This document shows positions 23,241 to 32,127 of a stretch of 55,834 nt of DNA, in pieces. A program made the translations under genes and the position numbers. The stretch is from Candidatus Aquitaenariimonas noxiae (GTDB taxonomy: Bacteria; Omnitrophota; Gorgyraeia; Aquitaenariimonadales; Aquitaenariimonadaceae). The notes below the pieces were generated by a model. The model made no database searches. It was given only the letters and a program-made list of their open reading frames with translations, and was not told where the DNA came from. Within the stretch, counting starts at the first letter, position 1. The number at the start of each line of letters is the position of its first letter. The DNA lies in contig PEWV01000016.1 in assembly GCA_002780005.1 (NCBI GenBank), forward strand, positions 1-55,834, given 5' to 3'.

Positions 23241-25145
23241 TACATTTTTCGGAACCTTCGACAGGCTCTTCTCTATTTCCTTCTTAATACGCTTCGTCTC
23301 GGCGTGGGTCTCTTTTACAAAGCTATCGTCGCTCGCCTTGGGATGCGCCTCAGGATAGTCGTCTATTATCCTTGCGCCTCTAATGTCATCCTTTTCCTTT
23401 GAAACCTGGACGTTCTTTGCTATTTCTTCTTGCATTTCACCCAATAAGCGCAAATTGTCCCGTATGCTATTCTCTTTCAGCTCTGTATTTAAGAGCTTTC
23501 TTTCATGCTCCCACCTTCTGTCTCTCGTAGGAGTACCTAGAAGCGTCTTGAGCCTCCCCTTCTTATGCGTAGAAAGGTATTCTTCCACCTTCTTCTTCAA
23601 CCCGCAAAGGGCGTGATACCTTATATAGAACGTATAGGCATTTACTCCGCTCTTACGGCTTGATTCCAGCATGTAATTTTTACCTACGCCTTTTATATCG
23701 TTCTCGGTATAGACCCGTTTTATGAGCTTTATATTTTCGAGCCTTGAACGGGCATCGATCATCATGTCAACGATTTCAGGCCTGAAAACTTCAAAAACTA
23801 TCTCGCTCCTTCTGGCCTTATTTCTTTTCTTGTATTTGCCTTCGTTTCTCTTGATCGTGAATATGTTGTCGCTCAATACCCAACCCGGCATAATTTCGTT
23901 ATACGCGGGGGATATGCCGTCAAATCTTTCGGCAGGCGAATTGATAAGAGAGAACGGAAACGCGACTTTCTGAGGCAGGCCATTAACAGCTGTAGAAATG
24001 ATCGAATAAGGAGACCTGGTAAAATCTGAAGGAAATTTTATGTTTGACCCGAGACCAAAGAAGGTGCCTTCACCCGCCCATAGCTCCTGGTCAGGGGCTT
24101 TGGAAGTATGGTTACTGCCTACATTAGCGCCATAACCGACGTTTCCTTTGCCATCTGGCCACAGCGTAGCGATCAATAAAGCTTGGTGGTGAAATCCTAC
24201 AAAAGGTCCTACCAGGCACGCGGTAACTTCGCCCTCTGCGATACCAGTATTGGCTCCTATTATGGAATCTGTGACCTTTCCGTGTCTCTCGACATGGGAG
24301 TGCTCCGTCAAAACGGAATTCACCACAATAGCCATTGAGGTAACTTCGCATCCCCACTGGATTATTGATTTCGTCACAAATGACCCGTGTAAGATCTCGG
24401 TCTTTTCTTCAGAGTTGCTCAAAATTGTGCAGTCCTTGATCATTCTGGCGTTGTTGACTACGGCACATTGCCCTACATACGCGTTGCACACTTCTGGCGT
24501 ATTCTTAATGGTGGCCCCGTCCTCTATAATGCCTTTCGGGGAGCTTACCCTCTTTATATATTGTTCCACTAGGCCATCATACTGCTTGAGAAGTGTTTTA
24601 TCTGCCCTGGACGTAGCTATCTTTGCCGCTATATCGACATTGATCTCGGCAAACGTCTTAACTTCTCTGCCGCCTGTCTCTATCGCTATTGAAATCTCCC
24701 TGCCATTTCCAAAGTTCGAATTTTCCTCGCAAACTATAACTCCATTATTAAAAAGGACTGCGTCTTTTTTGACTATGTAGTTAGAGAGAAGCTTTACGTC
24801 GCTTATTAAAACATCGTCCTCTATTATGGAGTCTGATATTGCGCTGTTGTAAATACCTGAGGGAAGAAGTACGCCTTTTTCGATCTCGACATCTTTTAAA
24901 AACCTGCCTAAAACAACCGCACCCTGGAAGGATGAATTTTTGATTCTTTCGGGATTAAACCCTCTTATCACGCGCACTTTACGCCAATCGTCTGACGTAT
25001 TACCGTTACCCTTAAGAATCTTGACCTGCTCTTCGGTAAGCGGAATCGGCTTCCTCTTTTCTTTTTTCACAAGAGAGATACTTCTGATAAGTTCGGATTT
25101 ATTTAAGATCCTTTTAAAATCGTCTAAAATCTTTTCCTTAACCAC
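23238..25145 (-). CDS. DUF4954 family left-handed beta-helix protein
   Basis: About 635 residues from the GTG at 25145. Matches from memory the DUF4954 layout: start LTEEQVKILKGNGNTSDDW, then SFGNGREISIAIETGGRE, irregular hexapeptide-repeat LbH coils (CNAYVGQCAVVNNARM, DSIIGANTGIAEGEVTACLVG) and NVGYGANVGSNHTSKAPDQE. Such LbH proteins resemble acyl- or nucleotidyl-sugar transferases, but the family has no established reaction. The GTG start is chosen because AAGGGGG lies 6 bases upstream and the codon overlaps the nagB stop (GTGGTTAA). An upstream in-frame ATG at 25184 lies inside nagB. Partner of nagB in one operon; a role in amino-sugar or nucleotide-sugar metabolism is inferred. No signal peptide. 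Confidence 0.85.
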   Translation of the reverse strand: MVKEKILDDFKRILNKSELIRSISLVKKEKRKPIPLTEEQVKILKGNGNTSDDWRKVRVIRGFNPERIKNSSFQGAVVLGRFLKDVEIEKGVLLPSGIYNSAISDSIIEDDVLISDVKLLSNYIVKKDAVLFNNGVIVCEENSNFGNGREISIAIETGGREVKTFAEINVDIAAKIATSRADKTLLKQYDGLVEQYIKRVSSPKGIIEDGATIKNTPEVCNAYVGQCAVVNNARMIKDCTILSNSEEKTEILHGSFVTKSIIQWGCEVTSMAIVVNSVLTEHSHVERHGKVTDSIIGANTGIAEGEVTACLVGPFVGFHHQALLIATLWPDGKGNVGYGANVGSNHTSKAPDQELWAGEGTFFGLGSNIKFPSDFTRSPYSIISTAVNGLPQKVAFPFSLINSPAERFDGISPAYNEIMPGWVLSDNIFTIKRNEGKYKKRNKARRSEIVFEVFRPEIVDMMIDARSRLENIKLIKRVYTENDIKGVGKNYMLESSRKSGVNAYTFYIRYHALCGLKKKVEEYLSTHKKGRLKTLLGTPTRDRRWEHERKLLNTELKENSIRDNLRLLGEMQEEIAKNVQVSKEKDDIRGARIIDDYPEAHPKASDDSFVKETHAETKRIKKEIEKSLSKVPKNV

Positions 25146-25914
25146 TATAATCCCCCTTAAGGTTACTCGCCGCGTCCTTATCAATTACGAAAGTCACGTT
25201 CTTGTGCTCTCTCAATAAGGATGCAGGAACTTTTTCGGTTATCGGACCTTCTAATGATTTTGCTATCGCATCTGCCTTAGAAGCCTTGTCGGCTATCAAC
25301 AAGATCTCTTTTGCTTCCATTATTGTTCCATTACCCGTGGTAAGCGCCTGGCGGGGAACATCGCTTGCGCTAGCAAAGAATCTCGCATTATCCTGGATGG
25401 TCTTCTCTGTAAGATCTACGACTCTCGTACGGGAAGCTTTGGGAGAACCCGGTTCGTTAAACGCGATGTGGCCGTTTCCGCCGATGCCTAAAAGCTGAAT
25501 ATCGATTCCGCCCGCCTTCTTAATAGCGTCTTCGTATGCCTTGCACTCTTTTGCAGCGTCTTTTGCCTTCCCGTTCAGAACGTGGGTATTCTCTTTCTTT
25601 ATATTGATATGGTTAAAGAGGTTATCGTTCATAAAATAACGATAGCTCTGGTCGTGGTCACTGCTTATTCCGAGATACTCATCGAGATTATAGGTTATGA
25701 CTTTTGAAAAATCCAACCCTTCCTCTTTGTGCATCCTTATTAATTCCTTATACATCTTTACAGGTGTTCCGCCTGTGGCTAACCCTAATACTATATTGGG
25801 TTTTTTGCGAATCCTATCAGCAAATATCCTCGCTGCCTCCTTTGACATTTCTTCGCTTGTCGCTCTAATGATCACTTTAACATTACTGTTTTTGGTTTTA
25901 ACTGCTGTTTTCAT
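25138..25914 (-). CDS. nagB: Glucosamine-6-phosphate deaminase
   Basis: 258 residues, the usual NagB length. Motifs: VLGLATGGTP (phosphate loop), YNLDEYLGI (with catalytic Asp), LLGIGGNGHIAFNEPGSP (signature with catalytic Asp/His/Glu region) and AREA-like helices. Converts glucosamine-6-P to fructose-6-P and ammonia in the cytoplasm, the reverse in effect of GlmS. AGGGGAGG lies 7-8 bases before the ATG. First gene of a two-gene operon with the DUF4954 protein. Its presence between the giant hexosamine-type proteins supports amino-sugar metabolism as a theme of this region. Confidence 0.95.
   Translation of the reverse strand: MKTAVKTKNSNVKVIIRATSEEMSKEAARIFADRIRKKPNIVLGLATGGTPVKMYKELIRMHKEEGLDFSKVITYNLDEYLGISSDHDQSYRYFMNDNLFNHINIKKENTHVLNGKAKDAAKECKAYEDAIKKAGGIDIQLLGIGGNGHIAFNEPGSPKASRTRVVDLTEKTIQDNARFFASASDVPRQALTTGNGTIMEAKEILLIADKASKADAIAKSLEGPITEKVPASLLREHKNVTFVIDKDAASNLKGDYSG
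25152..25158 (-). promoter_or_regulatory. Ribosome binding site deciding the GTG start of the DUF4954 gene
   Basis: AAGGGGG on the minus strand, 6 bases before GTG (25145-25143), within the last codons of nagB. Supports translational coupling of the two genes. Confidence 0.75.
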
Positions 25915-25974
25915 TTTTACTGCCTCCCCTTTCTTTGGTTTTTTTAGCTTTTATAACTAAAGGATTGAGCCATC

Positions 25975-26003
25975 AAAATACCATAATTGAAATAAATTGT
26001 CAA
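25975..26003 (-). promoter_or_regulatory. Promoter of nagB-DUF4954
   Basis: Minus strand TTGACA (26003-25998), 17-base spacer, TATTTT (25980-25975). Divergent to the promoter at 26074-26102; the 246-base gap 25915-26160 is otherwise A-rich with nothing else recognised. Confidence 0.6.
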
Positions 26004-26073
26004 GAAAAAAAATCGAAAAAACTAAAAAAATACGGGTATTTGGGAATAAAAGGAAAGAAAATCCAAAAAAGTC

Positions 26074-26102
26074 TTGACAATTCTAGTTTTATCGGGCATA
26101 CT
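26074..26102 (+). promoter_or_regulatory. Promoter of the HTH-secreted protein operon
   Basis: TTGACA (26074-26079), 17-base spacer, CATACT (26097-26102). Leader of about 50 bases; AAAGGAG precedes the ATG at 26161. Confidence 0.6.
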
Positions 26103-26160
26103 TCCTTTTACCCCATTTTTGGCACATAATAGCGAAATATTATAATAAAAGGAGTTAAAA

Positions 26161-26397
26161 ATGGCTAAAATGATCATGGATGTGAACGAGGTAGCTAAAT
26201 ACCTTGGGTTTAGCTCAAAGAAGATCTACCGTTTAGCCGAAACCAAGCAAATTCCGGCAAGCCGCGTTGGCAGGCAGTATAGATTCTTAAAAAACATAAT
26301 AGACGACTGGCTTAAGGATATGTCGATCTCTTCGCTAAACGAGCTAAAGATCTCTCAAATCCAAGAAAGGACAATTAATGATGAAACCGAAGGATAA
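26161..26397 (+). CDS. Small HTH_17/excisionase-type DNA-binding protein
   Basis: 78 residues. MDVNEVAKYLGFSSKKIYRL, then AETKQIPASRVGRQYRF and IIDDWL form the typical winged-HTH of MerR/excisionase-like HTH_17 proteins. AAAGGAG sits 6 bases before the ATG. It is first in an operon and overlaps the next gene by 20 bases, so a role as local regulator of the secreted-protein genes behind it is likely (inference). No integrase or att-like repeat was seen nearby, so excision function is unlikely. Confidence 0.85.
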   Translation: MAKMIMDVNEVAKYLGFSSKKIYRLAETKQIPASRVGRQYRFLKNIIDDWLKDMSISSLNELKISQIQERTINDETEG

Positions 26398-27052
26398 AAA
26401 AATGACCGCAAAATGCTTAATTCTGGCTTTGGTTACGGGGCTGACTATGGCATCCCCTGCTTTTGCCGCAGGCAGGACTGAGATCATGGCAAGGGCAACA
26501 GTTCCTTCCTTTGGCACCTACAGCTTTGAGGGTGTACTTGCCGGAGACGTTACAAAGCCGGGTTTATGCGAACTTGGAACTATAACTGTAAAAGGCACAT
26601 ATAACGGTCCGTACCCATGGGTAATGCGGATATACACTGATAATCTGAATTTTGCAGGCGCCGGTGAAGGTTTCGGCACGGAAAATTCGGCCGGTCTTGT
26701 CTCAAAGGATGGGAAATACACTTTACCGCTTCAGGCTAATTGCGCTAACTGGGGTATGGACGAATGGCTTAGGATACCTGACCTGAACGAAGAAGGATAT
26801 AAACCATACTCTCCAACTGCTGAGGTCGGTGTGGGAACACATACCGATCGCATAATAACCGCCATAGACCCGAGAAATGCCGACTGGGTATCAGGACCCG
26901 ATAGGGTCTTGTTTACCCCGGATGATAACATTTTGGGCGACATCACCATGGAAACTCCGTTCGATATCAAATTCAGGACAAACATAGGGCCTAATACCCC
27001 AATGGGAAATTACGAAGGCAGGATATATATAGAAATTGTACCTGCTCCTTAA
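26378..27052 (+). CDS. Secreted beta-rich protein, paralogue of the 27903 gene's C-terminal domain
   Basis: 224 residues; signal peptide CLILALVTGLTMASPAFAAG. The mature part is beta-rich with PWVMRIYTDN, GLVSKDGKYTLPLQ, IDPRNADW, TPFDIKFRTNIGP and NYEGRIYIEI. The same motifs in the same order make up the second half of the protein at 27903-29006. ATGs at 26378 and 26402 each have an AAGGA-type site; the later one gives the tighter signal peptide. The layout (beta-sandwich subunit next to an Ig-fold chaperone-like gene and a barrel gene) suggests a surface subunit, but no named family is recognised. Confidence 0.85.
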   Translation: MMKPKDKKMTAKCLILALVTGLTMASPAFAAGRTEIMARATVPSFGTYSFEGVLAGDVTKPGLCELGTITVKGTYNGPYPWVMRIYTDNLNFAGAGEGFGTENSAGLVSKDGKYTLPLQANCANWGMDEWLRIPDLNEEGYKPYSPTAEVGVGTHTDRIITAIDPRNADWVSGPDRVLFTPDDNILGDITMETPFDIKFRTNIGPNTPMGNYEGRIYIEIVPAP

Positions 27053-27073
27053 TCTAAGAAAATAGGTGAAAAA

Positions 27074-27898
27074 ATGCGCATTTTAATAATTTTAAGTATA
27101 CTTATAGCGTCATTAGCGGCTCCTTTGTTCGCGGCCGAAGTGGACCCGTCAAAACTTGAGCTATCGCTCACCCCGGGTAAAACTTCCGAAACGATAATAA
27201 CAGTAACAAACTGGATGGATTATTCTGTGAAGGTAAATATAAAAACGGATGCCTATAGATACATATTCACAGAAAATACAATACCGCCAAAAGAAGGAAC
27301 AGGCGAGTTGCCGCCTTGCCAAAGTTGGCTAAAGTTTCAACCCAACCAATTTGAGTTAAGCCCGAAAGCTTCTATGCGCATAAAGTGCGTTATTAATGTC
27401 CCTCAAGGCGCAAAAGAAGAACACGTTGCCTCTATCTTATTTGACGAGGAAGGCTTGGTCACTACGTATGACAAATATCCTGATAAGCCTGGTAATATAA
27501 CCCTTAAGGTCATCCCCCGTTTTACTATACCTCTATATATATCTATAGAGGGTAACAAGGTAATAGATGCCGATATATCTGATATGAAAGTCGTAGAAGG
27601 GCCTTCGCTTGGCACTAGCATTAAAACCGAAATAACATTGCATAATAAAGGAACCGTGCATCTCAGGCCCTCCGGAACCCTTTTGTTCATGGATTCCAAA
27701 GAAAATATAATTAAAACGATGAAAATAGGAGAATGCCTTCCCCTCTTCCCTGATTATAAGGAAAAAATACCTGTATATTGCCCTGTTATGCTCGAGCCGG
27801 GAAGTTACTCGGCCGTTTGCACAATAGATATAGGCGGCGGAAAGCTATTGCAGAAGAAAACTGATTTTACCATAACAAAAAGTTACGATATGAAATAG
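27074..27898 (+). CDS. Secreted Ig-fold protein, chaperone-like (PapD/DUF916-like)
   Basis: 274 residues; signal peptide ending APLFAAEV. The mature start PSKLELSLTPGKTSETIITV, TVTNWMDYSVKVNIK, WLKFQPNQFELSPKASMRIK and EEHVASILFDEE follow the pattern of periplasmic Ig-like domains in pilus chaperones and DUF916-type proteins (first strand, conserved F.L.P.... turn). A second beta-rich half follows (TLHNKGTVHLRPSGTLLF-like strands). It is flanked by two related secreted proteins and upstream of a predicted outer-membrane barrel, which fits a chaperone or adaptor role. Assignment is by pattern only. Confidence 0.8.
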   Translation: MRILIILSILIASLAAPLFAAEVDPSKLELSLTPGKTSETIITVTNWMDYSVKVNIKTDAYRYIFTENTIPPKEGTGELPPCQSWLKFQPNQFELSPKASMRIKCVINVPQGAKEEHVASILFDEEGLVTTYDKYPDKPGNITLKVIPRFTIPLYISIEGNKVIDADISDMKVVEGPSLGTSIKTEITLHNKGTVHLRPSGTLLFMDSKENIIKTMKIGECLPLFPDYKEKIPVYCPVMLEPGSYSAVCTIDIGGGKLLQKKTDFTITKSYDMK

Positions 27899-27902
27899 GC
27901 TA

Positions 27903-29006
27903 ATGAAAAGAATACTTTTTATACTAATAATTTTGGCTGTCTTTTCTTTTATAAATCCTGCGGCTGCCTTGGTGGTTCCGCCTAAGAATTTAAAAATTAT
28001 ATCTTATAATTACCCGACCCATTTTATGCCCGGAGAGCTGGTTGATTTTACTGTTATATTTAAAAACTATGAACCTAATGCGCAGTGGGGAGAAGTTGAT
28101 ATTGTTCTCACAAATCACTCCACAGGGGCAGAGGTAACCGGATATCCTATAGACAGCGCAATGCCGGCAGCCGGCGCTACCGCTACGCTGACAAACTTTC
28201 AACAACAAATACCACTTCCCGCTCATAAATGGTCAGCAACCGAAGGGTTGTATACAGTAACATTGTTATTATATGATGGAAATGGCAATTTGGTTCATCG
28301 CATTTTTGGCGCTGAACCCATCCATGTAGGTCAAGCAACAGATTATATATCCGCGTTCCCGGGCGTCATAGACCTCGGGGCAGTGCCTTACGGAAGATAC
28401 ATGTATCCTAACCCGATAAAGATAAACTGGTCATTTTACCTCAAGAATCAATTAAGAAAAGACCAGCCCTGGTATATGCGGATTTATACGGATAACGGCG
28501 CAAAATATAGAGGAGTAGAAGGCTCTCTTTACAGGACCAGAAAACTTTATACCACATCAAGGAAATGGGTCCGCACGAGCGCTGAAGGCGGGAGCGGAGG
28601 GCTCGTATCAACTGACGGGCAATATCTGCTTCCGTTAAAAGTTTGGTGCCTCAATTACGGGCCTGACTGGGATGAGATAGGGTGGAATCCCACTCTTTTA
28701 GGTCCTCCTCCGGTAACAGATGACTATGTCTGGAAGGGGCCTCTTTTAAATGACGGTAAAAGAGACACAGACAGGAGCGCGTGGGCCTGGATACCGGATT
28801 ACGCTGATATGGGCATAGACCCGAGAAGCTGGCGCCGTTTAATAGGCCAGGATCCATACACGAAAGAATTTGTAACAGATAATAATCCGACAGGCGACTT
28901 TACGTTGCCAAGTCCGTTTGATATATACCTGGCGACCGAGACATCTCCTGCAACGGTCAAGGGAAGATATATGGGGAAACTTATACTCGAAATTTATACA
29001 CCATGA
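27903..29006 (+). CDS. Two-domain secreted protein: Ig-like domain plus 26378-type beta domain
   Basis: 367 residues; signal peptide FILIILAVFSFINPAAA. First half: Ig/CARDB-like (YPTHFMPGELVDFTVIFKNY, SATEGLYTVTLLLYDGNG). Second half mirrors the 224-residue protein: PWYMRIYTDN, GLVSTDGQYLLPLK, IDPRSW, PSPFDIYLATE, MGKLILEIYTP. Four bases separate it from the preceding gene and its stop overlaps the next start, so it is one operon. Possibly an adhesin or terminal subunit joining the two domain types (inference). Confidence 0.85.
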   Translation: MKRILFILIILAVFSFINPAAALVVPPKNLKIISYNYPTHFMPGELVDFTVIFKNYEPNAQWGEVDIVLTNHSTGAEVTGYPIDSAMPAAGATATLTNFQQQIPLPAHKWSATEGLYTVTLLLYDGNGNLVHRIFGAEPIHVGQATDYISAFPGVIDLGAVPYGRYMYPNPIKINWSFYLKNQLRKDQPWYMRIYTDNGAKYRGVEGSLYRTRKLYTTSRKWVRTSAEGGSGGLVSTDGQYLLPLKVWCLNYGPDWDEIGWNPTLLGPPPVTDDYVWKGPLLNDGKRDTDRSAWAWIPDYADMGIDPRSWRRLIGQDPYTKEFVTDNNPTGDFTLPSPFDIYLATETSPATVKGRYMGKLILEIYTP

Positions 29007-31231
29007 AGAACCTAAAACCTATAACCTATAATCTAAACGCCGTCTGCCGTACGCGGTTTGCGGTTCGCGGCTTGCGGTTCGCGACATCCCTTCTCATATC
29101 TATTTTTGCCTTGTTATATTGCAGAACTTCCTTTGCTGCTGAGGCGACATATGTTGCCCAAAGAGATGAAGCGATAAATAATACCGTAACAAAACTGCTG
29201 CAGGGTCAAAGTAGCCCCCCCATCCTCGAGACAAGCATAGAAGGGGTAAAAAGAGAAACTACAAATATCGACTACCTGCAGGCTGAAGCTTATTATCTAT
29301 ACACCCAGGATAGGTTTGAAGAAGCGATATCAAGATGGGAAGAAGTCCTAGCGCTTGATGAAGAAAATAAAACAGCTGTTTATTATATTAAGGAAGCCAA
29401 AGCAAAAATTGACGCGCAAAACAAACCATACGCAGTAGTGGAAGAAGAAAAACTGGGCATCAAATCAATGAGGCAGAAAAAACTCGGACCGGCACGCGGT
29501 CAGTATCCTCACACAAGGGCAGGTTACGACGAAATAGCGACAAATTATGTGCCCGGAGAAAACAGATACTTTGACCATTCGATTTCGGTCATGCGAGATA
29601 CGCAGCAATACGCGATAAGGACAAAAAGGGAAACTACATCTTTTGCTGAAAATATCAGGGCTGATACTTCGTTCGGCAATTACAATTCAAACTTCACGGC
29701 AAGCTGGCTTTATGAAACCGGAGAGCGGGATGACCTGAGGTTCCCGCGGTATGTTAATTACCTATTGGCGAATAATAATGTCCGTTTTATGGTAGGCGAT
29801 AGTTCTAATGCCTTAAGCAGATACGTCCTAAACGGCATTAACTATAGGGGCCTTAACCTTATGGTAAATACTGATGAAACAAGATATCCTATAGATAGGT
29901 TCAATATTTTATACGGCGCGGGCAAATCTTTCGACACGCAGTCAGAGGAATATTTCTATCCCATCGAGGTATTCGGTGCGAGAAATGAAATCGAAATAAA
30001 CCCAAGATATAAGCTAGGCACGTCTTTCGCCTACCAGGCGCACCAAGACAAGATCACGAGGGTCGACCCCTTGTTCACGCCGAAAAAAAATACTGTCTTG
30101 TCGTTCGACCAATACTTCAAGCCGTTCGACTGGTGGGTCTTAAGAGACGAGATCGGCTATAGCGTCACAAACAGCAACACCTCTGACGAAAACGTGCCTA
30201 CGGTAGAGGACTGGGCTCATTATATAACTTCAAATATCTTGAGAGAAAAATGGCAACTATATAATGTATATGAATACGGCGGCAAGAATTTTATAGGCCT
30301 GAACGGCGAGCCCCGCTTCCTGCACAATCTTGTGTTAAACGATAAAGAGACTTTCGAAAATATATTCATATACACACCCTTCGACGAACTATTATTTGAG
30401 TTGCAATACCACCGCACAAGAAACAATCTGGGTAAGGAAGAATTAAAAGAAACTACAAAAGAAAATCTGCTCAAAGCCATGCTAAGAATAATGCCGAGAA
30501 ACGGCCTTCCTGCAATCGGCCTAAAAGGTTCAATTTTGCGGACAAACTCTATACCCGGATCTTTAGATATTTCGGATCCGCGGTACTCGAGCGACCTAGG
30601 AATGGAATTGACAAAAACGCTTTACGGGATAGACTGGAACGCGGGTTATACATACCAACACTCCGCAGAGGTTCTGAACAATGCCTTCTGCAATTTCTAT
30701 AGAAATATTTACTCAATCGGGGGCGGCAGGTCTTTTTTAAACGATATCATATACGTAAACGCCGTTTACTCTTTAGCCGATCTGGACATACTGGCCACAA
30801 ACGGCAGCAGGACAAGCTCTGCCATCGAGAACAGGTTTGACGCTTCCACCTCATGGCGGTTGTGGGATTCCTTGAACCTTTCTTTAGGATATAATTATTT
30901 CAATAGGCGGGATTTTACCGGGGCGTTCGACGACCTAGACAGCCACACCGGTTCTTGCGTGTTAAGTTGGCCCTATACCAAGGAATTTGTTAATAAACAG
31001 AAAATGATAATAACCCCTTATTTGAGTTACTATTACACCAAAAACGATGAATTTACCCAGGCCTGCAGGAGCTATTTCGCAAGCAAGCTCGATACCGACT
31101 ATTATCTGAACGAAGACCATAAAATAAATTTTATGCTGGAATATAAAAACGGGGTCGATACAAGCGCGTTAGAGCAAGAAGGCGACGAGGTTCGTTTTAT
31201 GGCGAGTTACGTTTCGACTTTCGGGATTTAA
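29003..31231 (+). CDS. TPR plus predicted outer-membrane beta-barrel protein
   Basis: 742 residues. The N-terminus MKNLKPITYNLNAVCRTRF precedes a signal peptide (SLLISIFALLYCRTSFA). A TPR-like pair (AEAYYLYTQDRFEEAISRWE, EVLALDEENKTAVYYIKEA) is followed by about 550 residues of alternating aromatic/polar strands, e.g. LNLSLGYNYFNRRDF and IITPYLSYYYTKND, as expected for an outer-membrane barrel. It ends MASYVSTFGI. Its ATG overlaps the preceding stop (ATGA). By position it could be the outer-membrane pore or usher of the system. Not an FimD homologue by any motif I can see. Confidence 0.8.
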   Translation: MKNLKPITYNLNAVCRTRFAVRGLRFATSLLISIFALLYCRTSFAAEATYVAQRDEAINNTVTKLLQGQSSPPILETSIEGVKRETTNIDYLQAEAYYLYTQDRFEEAISRWEEVLALDEENKTAVYYIKEAKAKIDAQNKPYAVVEEEKLGIKSMRQKKLGPARGQYPHTRAGYDEIATNYVPGENRYFDHSISVMRDTQQYAIRTKRETTSFAENIRADTSFGNYNSNFTASWLYETGERDDLRFPRYVNYLLANNNVRFMVGDSSNALSRYVLNGINYRGLNLMVNTDETRYPIDRFNILYGAGKSFDTQSEEYFYPIEVFGARNEIEINPRYKLGTSFAYQAHQDKITRVDPLFTPKKNTVLSFDQYFKPFDWWVLRDEIGYSVTNSNTSDENVPTVEDWAHYITSNILREKWQLYNVYEYGGKNFIGLNGEPRFLHNLVLNDKETFENIFIYTPFDELLFELQYHRTRNNLGKEELKETTKENLLKAMLRIMPRNGLPAIGLKGSILRTNSIPGSLDISDPRYSSDLGMELTKTLYGIDWNAGYTYQHSAEVLNNAFCNFYRNIYSIGGGRSFLNDIIYVNAVYSLADLDILATNGSRTSSAIENRFDASTSWRLWDSLNLSLGYNYFNRRDFTGAFDDLDSHTGSCVLSWPYTKEFVNKQKMIITPYLSYYYTKNDEFTQACRSYFASKLDTDYYLNEDHKINFMLEYKNGVDTSALEQEGDEVRFMASYVSTFGI

Positions 31232-32127
31232 TACCTGATAAGTTCGATGTCCCTGTCTATTGTAAGTTCAGCCTCTCCCCTTTTCTTTTTATTTATAAGC
31301 GTATTCGCCTCGGAAAGGGGCATATATCTTGTAGGTTTCCCATCTATGGCTATTATCCTATCTCCGGTTTCAAATTGAGATTTAGATCCTGCGATAATGT
31401 TCGAGATTGTCCCTATAGTCAACCCATCGTATTCCATTGCGAGCGGCAGGGTATAAAGTTTTTTTAAGTTCAATAATTTAAAATACCATGGCACGCGTAG
31501 CGGTTTGAAGGTAGCTTTGCGCTCTACGGTAAGCCTTACAGGAGTATTTGGTTCACCGATCAATTTGTCGACCGCTTCCTTTTCATCTATAAATTTTGCG
31601 GATCTATCCCAAAAAGATATTATTGAATCGCCTTCTTTTAGTTTTGAATTTTTTATTACCGTCTCTTTTACAACACAAAAATCTCCGCTTCTCGCGATAG
31701 AAATACCGAGTTCTTTTTTCAAAGTTAAGAGGGGTTCCTTGCCATCCCATTTCTTCGCATTTTTTATCCTAACGTCATTTAGATAAAGCATGGCATCTTT
31801 TGGTCTTTTGTAACCGGGGTTTAATTCGAGAGACTTCTTATAGAACCTCTCCGCGCGCTCGAAATCTTTCTCTTCTAAGAACCTGTTTGCTATATAATAA
31901 TAATTTTGCTCCAGATCATCGAAGAAAATCTCATCTATATCTTTATTAAGAATAATCTTTTCGCCCTCACGAGTGCTGAAAACGACCCTGTCTTTGTGCT
32001 CCTCCACTACGAGTCCTTTTATAATATTACCGTTGTTCAAGTATATCGTATCGGCAAAAATTATCCCCACCAACCCGATCGATACAGCCGATACTATAAA
32101 TAAATTTAATAAAAGTTTCATTTTCAT
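31228..32127 (-). CDS. Exported protein with SH3-like strand domain, TPR and two PDZ domains
   Basis: 299 residues; signal peptide SAVSIGLVGIIFA. Then DTIYLNNGNIIKGLVVEE (small SH3-like domain common in such periplasmic proteins), a TPR (YYYIANRFLEEKDFERAERF), and two PDZ-like halves (KLKEGDSIISFWDRS; SQFETGDRIIAIDGKP). No protease triad, so probably a scaffold that binds peptide tails. Last gene of the HD-GYP operon; its start overlaps the TIM-barrel gene (ATGA), and its stop shares TTAA with the convergent barrel gene. Confidence 0.85.
   Translation of the reverse strand: MKMKLLLNLFIVSAVSIGLVGIIFADTIYLNNGNIIKGLVVEEHKDRVVFSTREGEKIILNKDIDEIFFDDLEQNYYYIANRFLEEKDFERAERFYKKSLELNPGYKRPKDAMLYLNDVRIKNAKKWDGKEPLLTLKKELGISIARSGDFCVVKETVIKNSKLKEGDSIISFWDRSAKFIDEKEAVDKLIGEPNTPVRLTVERKATFKPLRVPWYFKLLNLKKLYTLPLAMEYDGLTIGTISNIIAGSKSQFETGDRIIAIDGKPTRYMPLSEANTLINKKKRGEAELTIDRDIELIRY

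Noticed and set aside
26161-26397. Excisionase of a prophage or integrative element
   Set aside because: No integrase, phage gene or flanking direct repeat is visible; the gene overlaps a secreted-protein operon, so a regulator is more likely.
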